A stretch of 17,487 nucleotides of DNA from JAZKJD01 sp040384585 (GTDB lineage: Bacteria > Pseudomonadota > Gammaproteobacteria > Diplorickettsiales > Diplorickettsiaceae), in assembly GCA_040384585.1 (NCBI GenBank), contig JAZKJD010000038.1, forward strand, positions 1 to 17,487, in the 5' to 3' direction. Below the pieces are notes generated by a model, which was not told the DNA's origin, did no database searches, and saw nothing but the letters and a program-made list of their open reading frames with translations. A program made the translations under genes and the position numbers. This document shows, piece after piece, positions 14,578-17,487 of this stretch; position 1 is the stretch's first letter, and every line of letters starts with the position of its first letter.

Positions 14578-14722
14578 TAGGTTCTGTCTCTAAAGCCCCC
14601 TTGTCGCCATCTGCTGCGTTAAAAACAGCGCAAAAATACTCATTTACCTTGTGTAAACTCCGTTTTTTTCGCTGTTTTCGCCTTGCGGATGACGACAATC
14701 ATAACGTTAGAGGCAGAACCTA
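14578..14722. repeat. TIR-bounded palindromic element, family 2 (145 bp) between rplI and dnaB
   Basis: The left end TAGGTTCTGTCTCTAA (14578-14593) is matched by its reverse complement at 14707-14722 with one mismatch. Both ends have an outer TA. The interior is nearly palindromic throughout: TTGTCGCCATC pairs with GATGACGACAA, and AAAACAGCG with CGCTGTTTT. At the centre are TACTCA (14637-14642), a 5-bp stem TTTAC/GTAAA around loop CTTGT, and CTCCGTT (14658-14664). This is the same core layout as the element at 3003-3150. No open frame is evident. Confidence 0.82.
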
Positions 14723-14732
14723 AGGATATTTG

Positions 14733-15191
14733 CTAACTTTGTTCTTCAGAAACAATGTTGACTTTCAAAGTCACCACCACATCACTATGTAATTGTATTA
14801 TTATTTCATGTTCCCCAAGTTGACGTAGAGAACCCTGTGGTAATTGAATTTCACTTTTTTCCAGATCAAATCCTGCCGCATTGGCAGCACGAACTAACTC
14901 TTGTACTCCAATAGAACCATATAAGCGTCCTTCTTCTGCTACCTTAACCGGTATGGTTAATACAAGTTCAGATAAGGCATGGCCACGAGCTTGCGCAGCT
15001 GCTAATTTTCCTTGCGCCAACTTTTCTAATTCAGCACGTTTGACTTCAAACTGCGCAATCGTCTCTTTGTTAGCAGGAACAGCCTTGCCATAAGGAATTA
15101 AATAATTTCTAGCATAACCATTGCGTACAGAAACCTGTTGTCCCAAATCTCCTAGAGAATATATCTTTTCTAATAAAATAACTTGCGCCAT
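14733..15191 (-). CDS. rplI: 50S ribosomal protein L9
   Basis: A 152-residue ribosomal protein that binds 23S rRNA near the L1 stalk. The L9 signature is at the N terminus: G-D-L-G-Q-Q-V-S-V-R-N-G-Y-A-R-N-Y-L-I-P-Y-G-K-A (14-37). A long charged connecting helix follows, then the C-terminal domain with E-E-G-R-L-Y-G-S-I-G. Length is normal. A GAGG ribosome site stands seven bases before the ATG. It follows the DUF2232 gene by 71 bp. Confidence 0.98.
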   Translation of the reverse strand: MAQVILLEKIYSLGDLGQQVSVRNGYARNYLIPYGKAVPANKETIAQFEVKRAELEKLAQGKLAAAQARGHALSELVLTIPVKVAEEGRLYGSIGVQELVRAANAAGFDLEKSEIQLPQGSLRQLGEHEIIIQLHSDVVVTLKVNIVSEEQS

Positions 15192-15262
15192 GACAGTACC
15201 TCAAGAATCACATGAATAATGCGTTGTAACGTTACCCTTTAGCTACTAAAGACTGACTCAGT

Positions 15263-16150
15263 TCAATTGGACTTACGCAATAAGCGATGACGAAAATCCA
15301 AATAGCTATCCATTATCGCTACCACAATTAATAAAGCGGCTAAATAAGGGAAAAAAACAATTAATAAACCATAAAATAGTAAAAACCAACCTTTAAAAAA
15401 TCCATTTTTTAGACGAGCAAGTGCATGTATAACACTTAAGCCAGCTAGCATAAAGGGCAACAACACAACAGGTAAGATATCTTGTGCGGTAGCAAATTTT
15501 TGCACGCTTGCGACGGCAATAACTAGAAAAACTAATGCATCCCAGCTACTTAACCGTATTGCCTCTAGCTCAGGACGAAGCCGTCCGGGATTATATAGCA
15601 TTGACTGTAAGCCTCGTGCAAGTATTAAATTAATAAACCCGCCCAGCGACAGAAATACTATTTGAAAACCCGTAGCGAATTTCGTAAAAAACTGTAGTTG
15701 ATCCGTATTAATCGAGAAATTAAACTGAGTTTTTATCATTAAAGCGTAATGCGCTACTTGTTTTACCCAGAATGCCTGCACATCCGGAACTAATAGATGA
15801 ACCAGCAATACTACCAGCAATCCTAAAAACATTCCGACTTCTAAAACCTTTTTCCAGCTTTGAGTTTGTCTTAAAATTAATGCCAAAAGATAAGCAAAGA
15901 GACTACCTCCGACAATATTGTACAAAGCAATCCAAGGATTAGCTAAGCTAGCTACCACAACAACAGGTAAAATAATCCACAGTAATACAATGGCGCCTTC
16001 TTTTGGCCCTTTACGTAAGGTAACCAAAGAAATAATGACATTACTTACCCAGCCCAATAAAGGCACAATAGTAAATAGTAAGCCTACTATAATGGCCTGT
16101 TGGCGGCCTCGCATAACATAGATCGCCCAGCGATGCAGAAACCCAGTCAT
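15263..16150 (-). CDS. DUF2232 multi-spanning membrane protein of the ribosomal-protein operon
   Basis: A 295-residue integral membrane protein with roughly eight hydrophobic helices, short loops, and a basic C-terminal tail (R-H-R-L-L-R-K). Position between rpsR and rplI and the overall pattern fit the DUF2232 (YybS-like) family; the function is not known from sequence. The ATG at 16148-16150 was chosen because GGTGGAG lies about six bases upstream. A GTG four codons earlier (16160-16162) is part of that ribosome site. It starts 24 bp after rpsR and is surely cotranscribed. No catalytic motif is visible. Confidence 0.83.
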   Translation of the reverse strand: MTGFLHRWAIYVMRGRQQAIIVGLLFTIVPLLGWVSNVIISLVTLRKGPKEGAIVLLWIILPVVVVASLANPWIALYNIVGGSLFAYLLALILRQTQSWKKVLEVGMFLGLLVVLLVHLLVPDVQAFWVKQVAHYALMIKTQFNFSINTDQLQFFTKFATGFQIVFLSLGGFINLILARGLQSMLYNPGRLRPELEAIRLSSWDALVFLVIAVASVQKFATAQDILPVVLLPFMLAGLSVIHALARLKNGFFKGWFLLFYGLLIVFFPYLAALLIVVAIMDSYLDFRHRLLRKSN

Positions 16151-16174
16151 TTTAGTCTCCACCTGATAAACGGC

Positions 16175-16417
16175 TTACACCATATATTGGTGCTTATCGC
16201 AATAAGGTAGAAGCGCTAAAAAGCGGGCCCGTTTAATCGCTTGGGTCAATTTACGCTGAAAACAGGCTTTTGTGCCTGTAATGCGACTAGGAACTATATT
16301 AGCTGTCTCAGTAATATAGTTCTTTAATAAATTGGTATCCTTATAGTCTATCTCAGTCATACCTTCTGCAGAAAAACGGCAGAATCTACGGGGACGTCTA
16401 TTTGTATAGTTATTCAT
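16175..16417 (-). CDS. rpsR: 30S ribosomal protein S18
   Basis: An 80-residue protein of the 30S platform that forms a heterodimer with S6. The S18 core is clear: R-R-F-C-R-F-S-A-E-G, E-I-D-Y-K-D, L-L-K-N-Y-I-T-E-T, I-V-P-S-R-I-T-G-T and A-I-K-R-A-R-F-L-A-L-L-P-Y. A GAGG ribosome site precedes the ATG. The gap to rpsF is 56 bp; priB, which stands between these genes in enterobacteria, is absent. Confidence 0.98.
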   Translation of the reverse strand: MNNYTNRRPRRFCRFSAEGMTEIDYKDTNLLKNYITETANIVPSRITGTKACFQRKLTQAIKRARFLALLPYCDKHQYMV

Positions 16418-16441
16418 AAAACCTCATAAAACAATTAAAAA

Positions 16442-16455
16442 TATACCCATAGCAC
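16442..16455. repeat. Terminal-repeat remnant between rpsF and rpsR
   Basis: TATACCCATAGCAC matches the left end of the element at 9033 (TATACCCATTGCAC) at 13 of 14 bases. No hairpin or partner end follows. It lies in the short rpsF-rpsR spacer, where priB would be in enterobacteria. Confidence 0.4.
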
Positions 16456-16473
16456 AGGTACAATGTCTTCTTT

Positions 16474-16872
16474 TTAGCTTCTATCCTCATCAACCAAGGC
16501 ACTCTCGACCGGGCCTCGCGCATATTCTCGTCTATTTTCTTGGCTTTGTGCTTCTTTAGTCTTAGCCAAAGGGGAGGTTTCTGTAATAGCTCGATTTCGG
16601 TGGATAGTAAGTTGGCGCAAAACAGCATCATTAAAACGAAAATTTTCTGTAAGCTCTGTCATTTCGTCTTTCCCACATTCAACATTCATTAAAATATAAT
16701 GTGCTTTGAGAAGCTTATGAATAGGGTAAGCGAGCTGTCTGCGGCCCCAATCTTCAAGTCGATGAACATGTCCGCCGCTATTTTTAACAATGGCGGTATA
16801 ACGTTGTATCATTGCAGGCACTTGGTCGCTCTGGTCAGGATGAATTAAGAGGACAATCTCATAATGTCGCAT
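16474..16872 (-). CDS. rpsF: 30S ribosomal protein S6
   Basis: A 132-residue protein that pairs with S18 on the 30S platform. Seen: M-R-H-Y-E-I-V-L-L-I-H-P-D-Q (1-14), the E-D-W-G-R-R-Q-L-A-Y-P-I-H-K-L block, H-Y-I-L-M-N-V-E, and L-R-Q-L-T-I-H-R. The acidic, low-complexity tail is where E. coli S6 carries its glutamate extensions. It is the first gene of the long operon. A GAGAG ribosome site and a promoter about 90 bases upstream of the start codon are present. Confidence 0.98.
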   Translation of the reverse strand: MRHYEIVLLIHPDQSDQVPAMIQRYTAIVKNSGGHVHRLEDWGRRQLAYPIHKLLKAHYILMNVECGKDEMTELTENFRFNDAVLRQLTIHRNRAITETSPLAKTKEAQSQENRREYARGPVESALVDEDRS

Positions 16873-16893
16873 AAAGAATCTCTCGGTTATAAA

Positions 16894-16916
16894 CCTCCCA
16901 ACCCATGGTGGTGAGG
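16894..16916 (-). promoter_or_regulatory. Candidate hairpin in the rpsF leader
   Basis: In the approximately 70-nt leader, CCTCACC pairs with GGGT and GAGG across a loop near ACCAT, with a bulge on the 3' side, ending 21 bases before the start codon. rpsF leaders in many bacteria bind the S6:S18 complex for autoregulation. Whether this hairpin is that site is uncertain; the diagnostic CCG occurs only downstream (in ATAACCGAG). Confidence 0.3.
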
Positions 16917-16949
16917 TAAGAATCTAATAGGGAATCGTCTAAGGCGCGC

Positions 16950-16978
16950 ATTATACGGTCGCTAATTCTAAGATGCAA
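16950..16978 (-). promoter_or_regulatory. Strong sigma70-type promoter of the rpsF operon
   Basis: On the minus strand TTGCAT (16973-16978) is followed after exactly 17 bases by a perfect TATAAT (16950-16955). Transcription would begin near 16943, giving a leader of about 70 nt before rpsF. The -35 lies about 20 bp from the predicted end of the neighbouring ISAs1 remnant. Confidence 0.8.
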
Positions 16979-17007
16979 TAAAGGACTGTCCTAAACCCAG
17001 GGCCACC

Positions 17008-17448
17008 TCATATAAATTGAGCGGTTATGACGGAATCTAAAAAGTCATGGCTCCAGCCAGCAAGTTTCCGCATGGCTTTGAAGCCGACTCTAGGCATATT
17101 TTTTTTAATAATTTGTAATAAATTGAGAACAGTTTTTTTGATAATAGCTATATTTCTGGGTGCATTGCCTTTGCGAATGCGACTCTGATCATCTTCGAAA
17201 CAAACATCTAAAACCCAATGAAGATTATTTTCCACCTGCCAATGTTGGCGTACTGCCTTGAGAATGCGAGAAGCATCCGCCGGTAAACTGCTAATATAGT
17301 AGCGATGTTCTACAGTGACTTTGCCTTTTATTTCACGCTGACTCTGAATTTCAATAACACTATGTAAACACTGCCAACGAGAATGAAGAGCCTGTAGCCA
17401 ACTCACCTGGTCACTCACCGTACATTGGCGCACTATAATACTCCCCAA
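17008..17448 (-). pseudogene. ISAs1-family transposase, 5'-truncated
   Basis: About 146 residues of the C-terminal part of an ISAs1 (H-repeat type) transposase, usually about 370 residues. The family blocks are clear: S-V-I-E-I-Q-S-Q-R, R-Y-Y-I-S-S-L, H-W-Q-V-E-N-N-L-H-W-V-L-D-V-C-F-E-D-D-Q-S-R-I-R-K-G-N-A-P-R-N (about 68-98), containing the catalytic glutamate, and L-N-L-L. The open frame begins at a TTG just after an in-frame TGA. The 40 bases beyond (17449-17487) do not encode the expected upstream transposase sequence in any frame, so the gene is broken near 17446. It appears interrupted or rearranged, not merely cut by the window edge. The true C terminus is present, and a possible element end (CCAGGGCCACC) lies near 16996-17006. 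Confidence 0.8.
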
Positions 17449-17487
17449 AATTCAGACCAGCGAGAGAGACACAAAATTGTGTTAAAT

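Noticed and set aside
3003..14722. CRISPR array
   Set aside because: The repeats are dispersed, inverted and of differing sequence; there are no regularly spaced direct repeats and no cas genes.
16410..16631. 73-codon frame overlapping the end of rpsF
   Set aside because: It is a different frame of the rpsF coding region; no independent evidence.

Overview
The window is AT-rich chromosomal DNA from a gammaproteobacterium. The preserved ygfB-pepP-ubiH / 6S RNA-fthC block and the rpsF-rpsR-rplI-dnaB-alr operon are gammaproteobacterial arrangements. The DUF2232 protein between rpsR and rplI, the surface-lipoprotein type and the density of short palindromic repeats suggest the order Legionellales (Legionella, Coxiella, Rickettsiella and relatives). 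That placement is inference from gene content; there is no rRNA or other phylogenetic marker to confirm it.

Layout. (1) 87-2970: an envelope-sugar region. A WecD-like acetyltransferase (-) diverges from a stand-alone ArnA-type UDP-glucuronate decarboxylase domain (+), which runs tail-to-tail into lpxK (-). A small CcmD-like membrane protein lies upstream of lpxK and overlaps it. (2) 3003-3150: a palindromic element with terminal inverted repeats. (3) 3247-8078: a compact minus-strand operon ygfB-pepP-ubiH-maeA, with 4-14 bp overlaps between its last three genes. (4) 8155-9006: a divergent regulatory region with a repeat hairpin, then the 6S RNA gene and fthC (+). The usual zapA is missing. 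(5) 9033-9176: a second TIR-bounded element made of successive hairpins, lying between the converging fthC and CPBP protease genes. (6) 9160-16872: one long minus-strand series rpsF-rpsR-DUF2232-rplI-dnaB-alr-lipoprotein-dacB-CPBP protease. It is interrupted between rplI and dnaB by a third palindromic element. A strong sigma70-type promoter precedes rpsF. (7) 17008-17448: a 5'-truncated ISAs1-family transposase.

How the genes fit together. lpxK and the ArnA-like and WecD-like enzymes belong to lipid A / surface-sugar chemistry. alr and dacB act at the start and at the remodelling end of peptidoglycan metabolism. The rpsF operon supplies ribosomal proteins and the replicative helicase. ubiH and maeA contribute to ubiquinone synthesis and to malate oxidation to pyruvate.

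The most notable signal is not a gene. At least three full elements of about 144-148 bp and several solo ends belong to diverged palindromic repeat families. They sit in almost every larger non-coding gap. Two of the copies appear to supply stop codons and C-terminal residues (fthC, CPBP). One lies at the 6S RNA/ygfB promoter. A different palindrome is translated in frame inside a lipoprotein signal region. Two elements with different ends share a core hairpin whose stem has changed by compensatory substitutions, which points to selection on RNA or cruciform structure.
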